64,000 nt of DNA from Flavobacterium tructae (lineage in GTDB: Bacteria; Bacteroidota; Bacteroidia; Flavobacteriales; Flavobacteriaceae), in contig NZ_MUHH01000013.1 of the NCBI RefSeq assembly GCF_002217475.1, positions 62,001 through 126,000 of the forward strand. The letters run 5' to 3'. The stretch's first letter is position 1. The number at the start of each line of letters is the position of its first letter. Made by a program: the position numbers and the translations under genes. Of the stretch, positions 35,350-43,752 are shown one piece after another. The notes beneath the pieces are model-generated. The model did not search any database. It was given only the letters and a program-made list of their open reading frames with translations, and had not been told where the DNA came from.

Positions 35350-35982
35350 ATGAGTACATTATTAGACAATCTAAACTGGAGATATGCTACAAAGAAATTT
35401 GATGCCACCAAAAAAATATCTTCACAAGATTTAAACACTTTAAAAGAAGCTGTTAGATTAAGTGCTTCTTCATACGGATTACAACCCTACAAAGTTATTA
35501 TCGTTGAAAATCCGGAAATCAGAGAAAAATTAAAAGCTGCTGCTTACGGACAGACACAAATTACAGATGCTTCTCAAATCTTTATTTTCGCTAACGACTT
35601 AAATCTTGGAGCAGATTCTGTAGATGCTTACATCAACACCATAAGTGAAACAAGAGGAGTCCCTGCTGACGCTTTAGGCGGATTCAGTGACATGATGAAA
35701 GGTACTATTTCAAATCTTTCTGTTGAAGCTAAAAATATCTGGACAGCAAAACAAACTTATATCGCTTTAGGTACTTTATTGACTGCCGCTTCTGAATTAA
35801 AAATCGATGCAACTCCAATGGAAGGGTTTAATGCTGCTGCATTTAATGAAATTTTAGGTTTTGACAAATTAGGCCTAAACACTTCTGTTATTGCAACTGT
35901 AGGATACAGACATGATGAGGACGAAACTCAACACTACAAAAAAGTTAGAAAATCACACGAGAATTTATTTATCACTATATAA
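35350..35982 (+). CDS. nitroreductase-family NAD(P)H oxidoreductase
   Basis: A 210-residue FMN enzyme of the NfsB/YdgI type. N-terminal NWRYATKKFDATKKIS supplies FMN-phosphate contacts (Arg/Lys). VRLSASSYGLQPYKVIIVEN is the usual Ser/Gln-Pro segment, and ATVGYRHDEDETQHYKKVRK the C-terminal motif. It reduces quinones, nitro compounds or similar acceptors with NAD(P)H in the cytoplasm. It lies between a MarR repressor and YceI, a set common in Bacteroidetes and probably induced by redox-active compounds. Confidence 0.92.
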   Translation: MSTLLDNLNWRYATKKFDATKKISSQDLNTLKEAVRLSASSYGLQPYKVIIVENPEIREKLKAAAYGQTQITDASQIFIFANDLNLGADSVDAYINTISETRGVPADALGGFSDMMKGTISNLSVEAKNIWTAKQTYIALGTLLTAASELKIDATPMEGFNAAAFNEILGFDKLGLNTSVIATVGYRHDEDETQHYKKVRKSHENLFITI

Positions 35983-36012
35983 TTATTATTAATCAAAATC
36001 AATTTTAACAAA

Positions 36013-36579
36013 ATGAAAAATTTAAAGACAATTGCAATAGCATTATTCGTAGCAGTAGCTGGACTTTCAGTAAACGCACAAACTAAAAAAATCGACGTAA
36101 AAGCAAGTACTATCAAATGGGTAGGTAAAAAAGTAACCGGAGAGCACTCAGGAACTGTAAACTTCAAAGAAGGAGCTGTAGTTTTCAAAGGAAAAAAATT
36201 AACAGGTGGTAACTTCACTGTTGATATGACTTCATTAACAGCAACAGATTTGACAGGAGAGTACCAAGGAAAATTAAACGGTCACTTAAAAGCTGACGAT
36301 TTCTTTGGAACTGAGAAATTCCCAACTGCAAAATTAGTTTTCAAAACTATCGGAGCAAAATCTACTGATGTTTACACAGTAACTGCTGATTTAACTATAA
36401 AAGGAATCACTAAACCTGTAACTTTTGATATCGCTGTGAAAGGAAATACTGCTACAACAGCTTTCAAAGTGGACAGAACTAAATACGATATCAAATACAA
36501 CTCTGGTAACTTCTTCCAAAACTTAGGAGACAAAACTATCAATGACGAATTTGAATTGACTGTAGCTTTAAAATTCTAA
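36013..36579 (+). CDS. YceI-family periplasmic lipid-binding protein
   Basis: A 188-residue exported protein (signal TIAIALFVAVAGLSVNAQ). The mature part is a YceI lipocalin-like barrel: ASTIKWVGKKVTGEHSGTV at the start, NFTVDMTSLTATDL and LTIKGITKPVTFDI in the middle, then KYNSGNFFQNLGDKTINDEF. YceI proteins bind long isoprenoid lipids such as polyprenyl or quinone chains. The codons are strongly biased to a few A/T-ending forms, as in highly expressed genes. It is the last gene of the MarR operon, followed by a good terminator. Confidence 0.93.
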   Translation: MKNLKTIAIALFVAVAGLSVNAQTKKIDVKASTIKWVGKKVTGEHSGTVNFKEGAVVFKGKKLTGGNFTVDMTSLTATDLTGEYQGKLNGHLKADDFFGTEKFPTAKLVFKTIGAKSTDVYTVTADLTIKGITKPVTFDIAVKGNTATTAFKVDRTKYDIKYNSGNFFQNLGDKTINDEFELTVALKF

Positions 36580-36615
36580 TAGCATAAAAAACAGCAATTC
36601 TTATTATTATAAGAA

Positions 36616-36646
36616 AAACCCCAATAGTTTAACACTGTTGGGGTTT
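36616..36646 (+). terminator. intrinsic terminator of the marR operon
   Basis: AAACCCCAA (36616-36624) pairs with TTGGGGTTT (36638-36646), extended by AGT/ACT inside, followed by ATTTTTG. Confidence 0.8.
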
Positions 36647-36786
36647 ATTTTTGCGTTTTTCCCAAAAAAATAACATTCATAATATTCCCCTAACGCTTTC
36701 GTAATACCATACTGGGCTTTGATTAACATTGGCCTTCTACTTTTGAACTTATTAAAAATCAAAAACTAGAAATCAAAATCATAGTT

Positions 36787-38067
36787 ATGAAAGCAAAAAT
36801 ACATCTTATAGTTGTCACGGTTCTTAGTACTTTTTTTCTACAGGCACAACAACAGCCTAAAGGTATTATTGGTACCTCAAACTGGATGAACAACTGGACC
36901 AATTTTAAACCTGCCAATACCGAATATAGCGAAGCCACAAACATTATTGCAGGGACCATTAACAAGGACACCAAACTCCTTAAACGCAATACATATCAAT
37001 TAGTTGGAGTTGTTTACGTTACCAACAATGCCGTATTATCTATCGAACCGGGAACTGTAATACGAGGCGACGATAAAACATGTGGAACTTTGGTCATTAC
37101 AAACGGATCAAAAATTGTAGCCGAAGGTTTAGAAACAGATCCTATTGTTTTTACTTCCAATAAAGAAACGACCCAAAGAAAACCGGGAGACTGGGGTGGA
37201 ATTATCATCTTGGGAAAAGCACCAATCAACACCCTTGGAGGAGTACATACTTTACCTTTTGATCTTGAACCAATGCTAAACCACTATGGCGGTCAGGATG
37301 CAGAAGACAACTCGGGAGTTTTAAAATATGTACGAATTGAATATTCCGGACGAAAACTAAGTGCTGCCAAAGAACTTAACGGACTTTCCCTTGCCGGAGT
37401 GGGAAAAAAAACAATTTTAAGCAATATTCAGATTAGTTACTCTAATGATGACTCTTTCGAATGTTACGGAGGAGATTTAAACCTGAACAATCTGGTTTCT
37501 TATCGCACCACCGATGATGATTTTGATTTCACTCAGGGTGCACAAATCAACATCAATAACAGTATTGCCATTCGTCATCCCTTTTCATCGGATATTTCGG
37601 GCTCAAGATGTTTTGAAGTTGATTCTTATGACAAAATTGGAAATACAGACATGAGCAAAAAATTGACTAAAATTAATGCCAGTAATATTACGCTTATAAA
37701 TCTGGAAGAAAACAATCAGGGACTTGTGAGAGAATCTGTTTACGTCAGAGAGAACACTTTTTTTAATTTTACAAACAGTATTGTTTCCGGATTTACGCCT
37801 TTTGTTCTACTAGAAGGAAATATTGGAAACGGCGAGGTTAACTTGGGGAAAATTACCTTCAAAAACTTAATCGTCAATAACTGTAATGGTGGAATCACAA
37901 GTGAAGCTGGCGGAGCAAATACTGCAATTGAAAGTTATTACAACAATCCTATTTTTGACATTAACTTTACTAAAATCAAAAACAGCGAATTGTTTACAAC
38001 ACCAAATATCAAAGGAAGTCCGGACTTTAGGATGAACGTAAACAACACCATAGCCATTGGTAACTAA
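36787..38067 (+). CDS. exported parallel beta-helix protein
   Basis: A 426-residue protein with a signal peptide (IHLIVVTVLSTFFLQAQ). The repeated pattern of short strands and Asn/Gly turns (AVLSIEPGTVIRGD, GTLVITNGSKIVAEG, ILSNIQISYSNDDSFECYGG, INASNITLINLEENNQ) is that of a right-handed beta-helix, and PIVFTSNKETTQRKPGDWGG is a phrase common in Bacteroidetes members. No T9SS C-terminal sorting signal is seen, so periplasmic or outer-membrane location is undecided. No catalytic residues can be assigned. It stands alone before the trp promoter. Confidence 0.72.
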   Translation: MKAKIHLIVVTVLSTFFLQAQQQPKGIIGTSNWMNNWTNFKPANTEYSEATNIIAGTINKDTKLLKRNTYQLVGVVYVTNNAVLSIEPGTVIRGDDKTCGTLVITNGSKIVAEGLETDPIVFTSNKETTQRKPGDWGGIIILGKAPINTLGGVHTLPFDLEPMLNHYGGQDAEDNSGVLKYVRIEYSGRKLSAAKELNGLSLAGVGKKTILSNIQISYSNDDSFECYGGDLNLNNLVSYRTTDDDFDFTQGAQININNSIAIRHPFSSDISGSRCFEVDSYDKIGNTDMSKKLTKINASNITLINLEENNQGLVRESVYVRENTFFNFTNSIVSGFTPFVLLEGNIGNGEVNLGKITFKNLIVNNCNGGITSEAGGANTAIESYYNNPIFDINFTKIKNSELFTTPNIKGSPDFRMNVNNTIAIGN

Positions 38068-38144
38068 GGCCTTAAAACAACCTCGTAGCAACAAAATTTA
38101 ACAAATTTTAAAATTTAGAAAAGATTTTTTTGACTTTTTATGTC

Positions 38145-38173
38145 TTGTAATTCAAATTACATTTATATATTTG
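38145..38173 (+). promoter_or_regulatory. trp operon promoter
   Basis: TTG (38145-38147) and TATATTTG (38166-38173) with an 18-base gap match the Bacteroidetes -33/-7 layout exactly. Transcription would begin near 38180, about 11 bases before the leader peptide. Confidence 0.7.
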
Positions 38174-38190
38174 TGAAATCAAAATAAGAT

Positions 38191-38247
38191 ATGAAAACAA
38201 TAATGAACAATACTTGGTGGTGGAAGAATTTACGTCAAACGTCGTGA
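38191..38247 (+). CDS. trpL: trp leader peptide
   Basis: An 18-codon open frame encoding MKTIMNNTWWWKNLRQTS with three adjacent Trp codons at 38215-38223 and stop TGA at 38245-38247. It starts about 11 bases after the predicted transcription start and lies 121 bases before trpE. An internal Met (38203) would give 14 residues with the same Trp run. Three Trp in a row in so short a frame, before a terminator and the trp genes, is the mark of ribosome-mediated attenuation. The peptide itself needs no function. Confidence 0.85.
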   Translation: MKTIMNNTWWWKNLRQTS

Positions 38248-38317
38248 ACAAAGCTTCCTATGGTATTGTAAAACTATAAATATAAAAGGCTTGTCATCAC
38301 GACAAGCCTTTTTTTTT
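38241..38317 (+). promoter_or_regulatory. trp attenuator with antiterminator
   Basis: The terminator hairpin pairs AAAAGGCTTGTC (38284-38295) with GACAAGCCTTTT (38301-38312) and is followed by T to 38317. GTCGTGA (38241-38247), which spans the leader stop codon, is the exact complement of TCACGAC (38297-38303) in the terminator loop and right arm. A ribosome stalled at the Trp codons leaves GTCGTGA free to open the terminator; one that reaches the stop codon covers it and lets the terminator form. GGAAG (38222-38226) and CTTCC (38254-38258) give a possible pause stem. Confidence 0.8.
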
Positions 38318-38367
38318 GGTCTAAACTCTGATAAGAAAATCTATTAAAAATAAAAAAACGAAATACT

Positions 38368-39768
38368 TTGAAACCATTTACACTCAACACACACTACAAA
38401 CAAATTCTGGCAGACACCATTACACCAGTAAGTGTTTACTTTAAAATTCGGGACAAGTTCCCAAATAGCTTACTATTGGAAAGCAGTGATTATCACGGAA
38501 ATGACAACAGTTTCTCTTACATCTGCTGCAATCCCATTGCAACCATTAAAATTGAGAACGAAACTATTTTAAAAACTTTTCCTGACGGAACTAAAGAACG
38601 AATCTCTATCGACAGTTCAACGAATATTCCGGAAATTATTCAGGAATTTTCAAGCCAATTCCAATCAGAGAAAAATGATTTTAAATTTATCAATAATGGT
38701 TTATTTGGATACATCTCTTACGATGCCGTTCGTTATTTTGAAAAAGTTTCGATTGCCAAAAAAGACAGAGCTACTTTAATTCCGGATGTGTTTTATGCTG
38801 TTTATCAAAATATCATTGCCATCAATCACTTTAAAAATGAAGCGTACATTTTTTGCCATAGTGTTGATGGAAGAAATAATATTTCGGAGATCGAACAATT
38901 GTTACAATCCAGAAATATAGCCTCTTATAAATTCACCAAAGAAGGTGAAGGTTTCTCTAATTTAACCGATGAAGAATTCAAACACAATGTAGCTTTAGCC
39001 AAAAAACACTGTTTCCGTGGAGATGTTTTTCAACTGGTACTTTCACGTCGTTTTACCCAAGGTTTCAAAGGCGATGAATTCAACGTATATCGTGCCTTAC
39101 GAAGCATAAATCCTTCTCCGTACTTATTCTTCTTCGATTATGGCGATTTCAAAATATTCGGATCTTCACCTGAGGCACAAATAATTGTAAAAAATAGAAA
39201 AGCCGAAATTCATCCTATAGCCGGAACTTTTAAAAGAACCGGAAATGACGAACAGGACGCTGTTTTAGCCAAACAACTTTCAGAAGATAAAAAGGAAAAC
39301 AGCGAACACGTGATGCTTGTCGATTTGGCCAGAAATGATTTAAGTCGAAATGGACATGATGTAAATGTTGAAAAATACAGAGAAGTTCAGTTTTTCTCGC
39401 ATGTAATTCATTTGGTTTCAAAAGTAACCGGTTATTTACATGAAAAAGCAACCACTATGCAGGTGGTAGCCGATACTTTCCCGGCAGGAACCTTAAGTGG
39501 AGCTCCAAAACACAGAGCCATGCAACTGATCGAAGATTATGAAAAAACAAATCGTAATTTCTATGGAGGAGCCATTGGGTTCATGGATTTTGAAGGTAAT
39601 TTCAATCACGCTATTATGATTCGAACCTTCCTGAGTAAAAATCATCAATTACACTGCCAGGCTGGTGCCGGAATTGTTGCCAGTTCTGATGAAGAAAGTG
39701 AAATGCAGGAAGTTTACAACAAACTAAGAGCCTTGAATACAGCCTTAGAGATGGCGGAGAAAATATAA
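38368..39768 (+). CDS. trpE: anthranilate synthase component I
   Basis: A 466-residue chorismate-binding enzyme. The start is a TTG codon at 38368; no in-frame ATG is nearby and the family N-terminus begins here. The catalytic domain carries HPIAGTFKRTG, LVDLARNDLSRNG, FPAGTLSGAPKHRAMQLI and GAGIVASSDEESEMQEVYNK. With the TrpG subunit it turns chorismate and glutamine into anthranilate, the first step of tryptophan synthesis. It is the first structural gene behind the attenuator. The weak start codon may lower its expression. Confidence 0.95.
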   Translation: MKPFTLNTHYKQILADTITPVSVYFKIRDKFPNSLLLESSDYHGNDNSFSYICCNPIATIKIENETILKTFPDGTKERISIDSSTNIPEIIQEFSSQFQSEKNDFKFINNGLFGYISYDAVRYFEKVSIAKKDRATLIPDVFYAVYQNIIAINHFKNEAYIFCHSVDGRNNISEIEQLLQSRNIASYKFTKEGEGFSNLTDEEFKHNVALAKKHCFRGDVFQLVLSRRFTQGFKGDEFNVYRALRSINPSPYLFFFDYGDFKIFGSSPEAQIIVKNRKAEIHPIAGTFKRTGNDEQDAVLAKQLSEDKKENSEHVMLVDLARNDLSRNGHDVNVEKYREVQFFSHVIHLVSKVTGYLHEKATTMQVVADTFPAGTLSGAPKHRAMQLIEDYEKTNRNFYGGAIGFMDFEGNFNHAIMIRTFLSKNHQLHCQAGAGIVASSDEESEMQEVYNKLRALNTALEMAEKI

Positions 39769-39776
39769 GTTTTTTT

Positions 39777-39840
39777 GTTTCAGGTTTTATTTCCGTTGCA
39801 ACAACGTGAAACCTGAAACCTGAAACTTGAAACTTGAAAC
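39777..39840. repeat. GTTTCAGG-family inverted repeat, copy 1
   Basis: GTTTCAGGTTT (39777-39787) pairs with AAACCTGAAAC (39809-39819). The right side continues as direct repeats CTGAAAC/CTTGAAAC to 39840. It lies between trpE and the lipoprotein gene. Confidence 0.75.
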
Positions 39841-39878
39841 AAAACTAAAAAACAACCATAAACACAACCTAAAAAACG

Positions 39879-40328
39879 ATGAAGAACATTATTCCATTTT
39901 TGATTGCCATTGTATTATTTACTTCCTGTGAAGCTAAAAAAGAATCGAACACACTTCCTTTAAGCGGAACCTGGCGTCTGATATCAGCTGAAACCACCGA
40001 AAAAGATTCTACGTTCTCGACTTTCAATCCAAAAACAAAAATGATTAAAATTATAAATGATAGCCATTTTGCTTTTTTCAATCATGATTTAAATAACGGT
40101 AAGGATTCAACAAATGCAGTTTTCTTTGGCGGAGGTGGAAAATACACTTTAAAAGACAGTATTTATACCGAAAATCTGGAATACTTCAATAACCGTCAAT
40201 GGGAAAACAATAAGTTTGAGTTTGTTGTAAAAATTAAAAACGATACGCTGATTCAAAAGGGAATCGAAAAATTAGAAAAATTAGGAATCGATCGAATTAT
40301 CACTGAAAAGTATGTTCGGGAAAAATAA
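39879..40328 (+). CDS. lipoprotein of unknown function inside the trp operon
   Basis: A 149-residue protein with a lipoprotein signal (IAIVLFTSC, Cys17). The mature part begins LPLSGTWRLISAE, a start typical of lipocalin-like beta-barrel domains, followed by alternating strands such as IKIINDSHFAFFNHD and KFEFVVKIKNDTLIQKG. No catalytic residues are evident. It lies between trpE and trpG, which normally are adjacent, and is flanked on both sides by copies of the same GTTTCAGG repeat, so it may have arrived as an insertion between repeats. A role in tryptophan synthesis is unlikely. Confidence 0.7.
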   Translation: MKNIIPFLIAIVLFTSCEAKKESNTLPLSGTWRLISAETTEKDSTFSTFNPKTKMIKIINDSHFAFFNHDLNNGKDSTNAVFFGGGGKYTLKDSIYTENLEYFNNRQWENNKFEFVVKIKNDTLIQKGIEKLEKLGIDRIITEKYVREK

Positions 40329-40334
40329 AAATTA

Positions 40335-40403
40335 GTTTCAGGTTTTCTTTGTTTCAGGTTTCAAGTTGTTGAAACCTGAAACCTGAAACCTGAGACTTGA
40401 AAC
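40335..40403. repeat. GTTTCAGG-family inverted repeat, copy 2
   Basis: Two GTTTCAGGTTT units on the left face GAAACCTGAAACCTGAAACC on the right around a short centre. It separates the lipoprotein gene from trpG. Confidence 0.75.
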
Positions 40404-40413
40404 AAAAAACACA

Positions 40414-40980
40414 ATGAAAAAAATATTAGTTATAGACAATTACGATAGTTTCACTTATAATTTAGTACACTATCTGGAAGATTTGAACTGTGAAGTTACC
40501 GTATACAGAAACGATGAATTTGACATTGAAGAAATCGCCTCTTTTGATAAAATATTACTTTCTCCGGGTCCGGGAATTCCGGATGAAGCGGGATTATTGA
40601 AAGCCGTGATTCAAAAATACGCTCCAACAAAAAGTATTCTAGGCGTTTGTTTAGGACAACAAGCTATTGGAGAGGTTTTTGGCGGAACCCTTTCTAACCT
40701 TGATAAAGTTTATCACGGCGTTGCTACAAATGTAAAAACAGTAGTTTCAGACGAAATTTTGTTCGAAGGTTTAGGCAGTGAATTTGAGGTCGGTCGATAC
40801 CATTCCTGGGTTGTTGATGCCAACTTGCCAGATGTTCTTGAAGCCACTTCAGTTGATGAAAACGGACAAATCATGTCGTTAAGACACAAAACTTTTGATG
40901 TTCGCGGAGTACAATTCCATCCGGAAAGTGTACTTACACCAAAAGGAAAAAGGATTTTAGAGAATTGGATTAAGAGTTAG
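40414..40980 (+). CDS. trpG: anthranilate synthase glutamine amidotransferase subunit
   Basis: A 188-residue class I glutamine amidotransferase. The nucleophile Cys is in GVCLGQQAIGEVFGG, the oxyanion region in LSPGPGIPDEAG, and His-Glu of the triad in VQFHPESVLTPKG. It hydrolyses glutamine and channels ammonia to TrpE. The N-terminal VIDNYDSFTYNLVHYLEDL is the usual family start. Length matches stand-alone TrpG/PabA, so it may also serve 4-aminobenzoate synthesis. Confidence 0.96.
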   Translation: MKKILVIDNYDSFTYNLVHYLEDLNCEVTVYRNDEFDIEEIASFDKILLSPGPGIPDEAGLLKAVIQKYAPTKSILGVCLGQQAIGEVFGGTLSNLDKVYHGVATNVKTVVSDEILFEGLGSEFEVGRYHSWVVDANLPDVLEATSVDENGQIMSLRHKTFDVRGVQFHPESVLTPKGKRILENWIKS

Positions 40981-40990
40981 ACATTAGCCA

Positions 40991-41122
40991 AAAGTTTTAA
41001 AGTCGAAAGTCCCAAAGTCAAATACTTCACCTTTCCTATTAAAACTTAAAACAGTAATCAATTCCAAAAAAACATCAAATTTTGAAGACTTTATGACCTT
41101 CGACTTTAGACTTTAAGACTTA
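40991..41122. repeat. AAAGTC-family inverted repeat in the trpG-trpD spacer
   Basis: AAAGTCGAA (40999-41007) pairs with TTCGACTTT (41099-41107), and several more AAAGTC and GACTTT words lie in the flanks. Its sequence differs from the GTTTCAGG repeats in neighbouring spacers. Confidence 0.6.
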
Positions 41123-41127
41123 AATAA

Positions 41128-42120
41128 ATGAAAAACATACTAAATAAATTAATCAATCACGAAGTGCTTTCGAAAGAAGAAGCCAAAGATGTATTGATCA
41201 ACATTTCAAGCGGGGCTTACAACCCAAGTCAGATTTCGGCATTTTTGACTGTATTTATGATGCGAAGCATTACGATTGATGAGCTTTCCGGGTTTCGCGA
41301 AGCTTTATTAGAATTGTGTATTCGTGTGGATTTATCGGCCTACAATGCTATTGATTTGTGCGGAACGGGTGGTGATGGAAAAGATACTTTCAACATTTCG
41401 ACTTTAGCTTCATTCGTAGCTGCCGGAGCAGGAATAAAGGTAGCAAAACATGGAAATTATGGGGTATCCTCTATTTCGGGATCAAGCAACGTGATGGAAA
41501 AAATGGGTATAAAATTCAGCAATGATCCGTCATTTTTAGAAAAATGTATCGATCAGGCAGGAATTTGTGTTTTACACGCTCCTTTATTTCACCCTGCCAT
41601 GAAAAATGTCGGACCAATCCGAAAAGAGCTGGCTGTAAAAACATTTTTTAACATGTTAGGTCCAATGGTAAACCCATCTTTCCCTAAAAATCAATTAGTT
41701 GGTGTTTTCAATTTAGAATTAGCGAGAATGTATGCTTATTTATATCAAAACACCGATGTTAACTTTACCATCCTTCATTCACTTGACGGTTACGACGAAA
41801 TCTCATTAACTGGTCCAACAAAAATCATTACAAGCGATATGGAAGGCATGTTGAAACCGGAGGATTTCAACGTCCGTCTTTTATCGCAAAGAGAAATTGA
41901 GGGAGGAAGAACCATCGAAGAATCAGCAGATATGTTTGTCAGCATTATTTCCGGAAAAGGAAGTGAGGCTCAGAATAATGTGGTTTGTGCAAATGCAGCA
42001 ATGGCCATTTCAACCGTAACCAAATGCTCACCTCAGGAAGGTTTTAAGCAGGCCAAAGAAAGTTTGTTTTCCGGAAAAGGACATCAAGTGCTTAAAAAAT
42101 TACAAGAACTAAGTAAGTAA
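41128..42120 (+). CDS. trpD: anthranilate phosphoribosyltransferase
   Basis: A 330-residue enzyme. Motifs: LCGTGGDGKDTFNIST (pyrophosphate loop), AKHGNYGVSSISGSSNVMEKMG (family KHGN segment), and FFNMLGPMVNPSFPKNQLVG. It transfers phosphoribosyl from PRPP to anthranilate. The N-terminal helical domain (residues 1-65) is normal. It lies between two repeat-filled spacers in the operon. Confidence 0.96.
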   Translation: MKNILNKLINHEVLSKEEAKDVLINISSGAYNPSQISAFLTVFMMRSITIDELSGFREALLELCIRVDLSAYNAIDLCGTGGDGKDTFNISTLASFVAAGAGIKVAKHGNYGVSSISGSSNVMEKMGIKFSNDPSFLEKCIDQAGICVLHAPLFHPAMKNVGPIRKELAVKTFFNMLGPMVNPSFPKNQLVGVFNLELARMYAYLYQNTDVNFTILHSLDGYDEISLTGPTKIITSDMEGMLKPEDFNVRLLSQREIEGGRTIEESADMFVSIISGKGSEAQNNVVCANAAMAISTVTKCSPQEGFKQAKESLFSGKGHQVLKKLQELSK

Positions 42121-42126
42121 AAAATA

Positions 42127-42194
42127 GTTTCAAGTCTTTTTTGTTTCAGGTTTCAAGTTGTTGAAACCGGAAACTTGAAACCTGAAACCTGAAA
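42127..42194. repeat. GTTTCAGG-family inverted repeat, copy 3
   Basis: GTTTCAAG and GTTTCAGGTTTCAAGTT on the left mirror AACTTGAAACCTGAAACCTGAA on the right (last part given by position 42171-42194). It lies between trpD and trpC and is the same family as 39777 and 40335. Confidence 0.72.
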
Positions 42195-42205
42195 TCAATA
42201 AAATA

Positions 42206-43006
42206 ATGAACATTTTAGATAAAATAATTGTAGATAAAAAACGAGAAGTCGTCCTTAAAAAATCAATCATTCCCGTTTCACAATTGGAAGCTTCTGTATT
42301 TTTTGGAAGAGAAACGATTTCTCTAAGTCAAAAACTGAAGACAAGTTCGACAGGAATAATTGCGGAGCACAAACGCCGTTCACCGTCTAAATCTGTAATC
42401 AATCATAGCTTCACAGTAGAAGAAGTTGTTAAAGGATATGAGAATGCTGGCGCCTGTGGAATTTCAGTTTTAACCGACGGGAAATACTTTGGCGGTTCAT
42501 TAGACGATTTACTTCTGGCAAGAGCAAGTGTAAATATTCCGCTTTTGCGAAAAGAGTTTATTGTCGATGAATATCAGATTTTAGAAGCCAAAGCGTACGG
42601 AGCCGATTTAATTTTACTGATTGCGGCCGTTTTAACCCGCGAAGAAATCAAATCGTTATCGGAATTTGCTAAACAATTAGGATTAGAAGTTTTACTGGAA
42701 GTACACAATCAGGAAGAACTAGAGAAATCTATAATGCCAAGTCTAGATATGATTGGCGTGAACAACAGAAATCTGAAAACTTTTGAAGTAAGCCTGGATT
42801 TCAGCAAACAGCTGGCCTCTCAAATCCCGAATGATTTTGTAAAAGTTTCAGAAAGCGGAATTTCCTCTATTGAAGCCATTTCGGAATTAAGACCCTATGG
42901 TTACAGTGGTTTCCTAATCGGAGAAAACTTTATGAAAACAGACAATGCCGGTCAGGCAGCAACTGAATTTATTAGACAGCTGTATGCTGTAAGCTTTAAG
43001 CCGTAA
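42206..43006 (+). CDS. trpC: indole-3-glycerol phosphate synthase
   Basis: A 266-residue TIM-barrel enzyme. Motifs: IAEHKRRSPSKSVI (catalytic Lys), VLTDGKYFGGSLDDL, LLRKEFIVDEYQI (catalytic Lys), EVLLEVHNQEEL and VSESGISSIEAI. It closes carboxyphenylamino-deoxyribulose phosphate to indole-3-glycerol phosphate. The last residues YAVSFKP are encoded by one arm of a palindromic repeat, so the extreme C-terminus has been set by that repeat rather than by the family. Confidence 0.95.
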   Translation: MNILDKIIVDKKREVVLKKSIIPVSQLEASVFFGRETISLSQKLKTSSTGIIAEHKRRSPSKSVINHSFTVEEVVKGYENAGACGISVLTDGKYFGGSLDDLLLARASVNIPLLRKEFIVDEYQILEAKAYGADLILLIAAVLTREEIKSLSEFAKQLGLEVLLEVHNQEELEKSIMPSLDMIGVNNRNLKTFEVSLDFSKQLASQIPNDFVKVSESGISSIEAISELRPYGYSGFLIGENFMKTDNAGQAATEFIRQLYAVSFKP

Positions 43007-43077
43007 GCTGAAAACCGAAAAACTTTCTTAACATTACTAATTTAGCCTAAAGCTTATTGCCTAAAGCTTAAAGCATA
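42983..43077. repeat. TAAGCTTTAAGC-family inverted repeat overlapping the trpC end
   Basis: TATGCTGTAAGCTTTAAGC (42983-43001) mirrors GCCTAAAGCTTAAAGCATA (43059-43077) at 17 of 19 positions. The left arm lies wholly within the last codons of trpC; the right arm ends 12 bases before trpF. Confidence 0.72.
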
Positions 43078-43089
43078 AAAATAAAAAAA

Positions 43090-43752
43090 ATGAAACTAAA
43101 AATATGCGGTATGAAATATCCCGACAATATACTCGAAACAGGAGCACTCCTGCCCGATTATATGGGATTTATTTTCTGGGAAAAATCCGCACGTTATTTT
43201 GACGGAACGATTCCGGAATTGATTCATACCATCAAGAAAACCGGTGTTTTTGTAGATGAAACGGTTGATAACGTACTATCAACAGCAGACAAATATCATT
43301 TACAGGCCGTTCAGTTACACGGAAAAGAAACCGTAGAATTTTGCCGGGAACTGAGAGCTAAGATCGATGCCAAAATTGATGTGACTATTGAAATCATAAA
43401 AACATTCTCGATAGATGAAAGTTTTGATTTTAAAGTTCTGACACCTTTTGAAAAGGTTTGCGATTATTTTCTGTTTGATACAAAAGGAAAATTACCGGGC
43501 GGAAACGGAACCACTTTTGACTGGAAAATATTAGAAAATTATAAATCTGAGAAACCAATCTTTTTGAGCGGTGGCATCGGAATTGAAGAAATACCTGCGA
43601 TAAAGAACCTCAAAGTGCCTATTTATGCTATCGACGTAAACAGTAAATTTGAGACAGAACCAGGATTAAAAAATACAACTCTATTAAGAAAGTTTCAGAA
43701 AAATCTAAAACCTGCTACTTTAAACCCAAAACAACTATACAATGAATTATAA
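43090..43752 (+). CDS. trpF: phosphoribosylanthranilate isomerase
   Basis: A 220-residue TIM-barrel enzyme. The catalytic Cys is in the N-terminal KICGMKYPDNI; FIFWEKSARYF, VQLHGKETVEFCREL, FLFDTKGKLPGGNGTTFDW (catalytic Asp) and PIFLSGGIGIEEI follow. It isomerises phosphoribosylanthranilate to the TrpC substrate. A C-terminal extension of about 15 residues runs into the next gene: the trpB start overlaps its end by 11 bases, implying translational coupling. Confidence 0.95.
   Translation: MKLKICGMKYPDNILETGALLPDYMGFIFWEKSARYFDGTIPELIHTIKKTGVFVDETVDNVLSTADKYHLQAVQLHGKETVEFCRELRAKIDAKIDVTIEIIKTFSIDESFDFKVLTPFEKVCDYFLFDTKGKLPGGNGTTFDWKILENYKSEKPIFLSGGIGIEEIPAIKNLKVPIYAIDVNSKFETEPGLKNTTLLRKFQKNLKPATLNPKQLYNEL

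Noticed and set aside
39777..39840. GTTTCAGG/CTGAAAC direct repeats as a CRISPR-like array
   Set aside because: Units are 7-9 bases with no unique spacers and no cas genes in the window.
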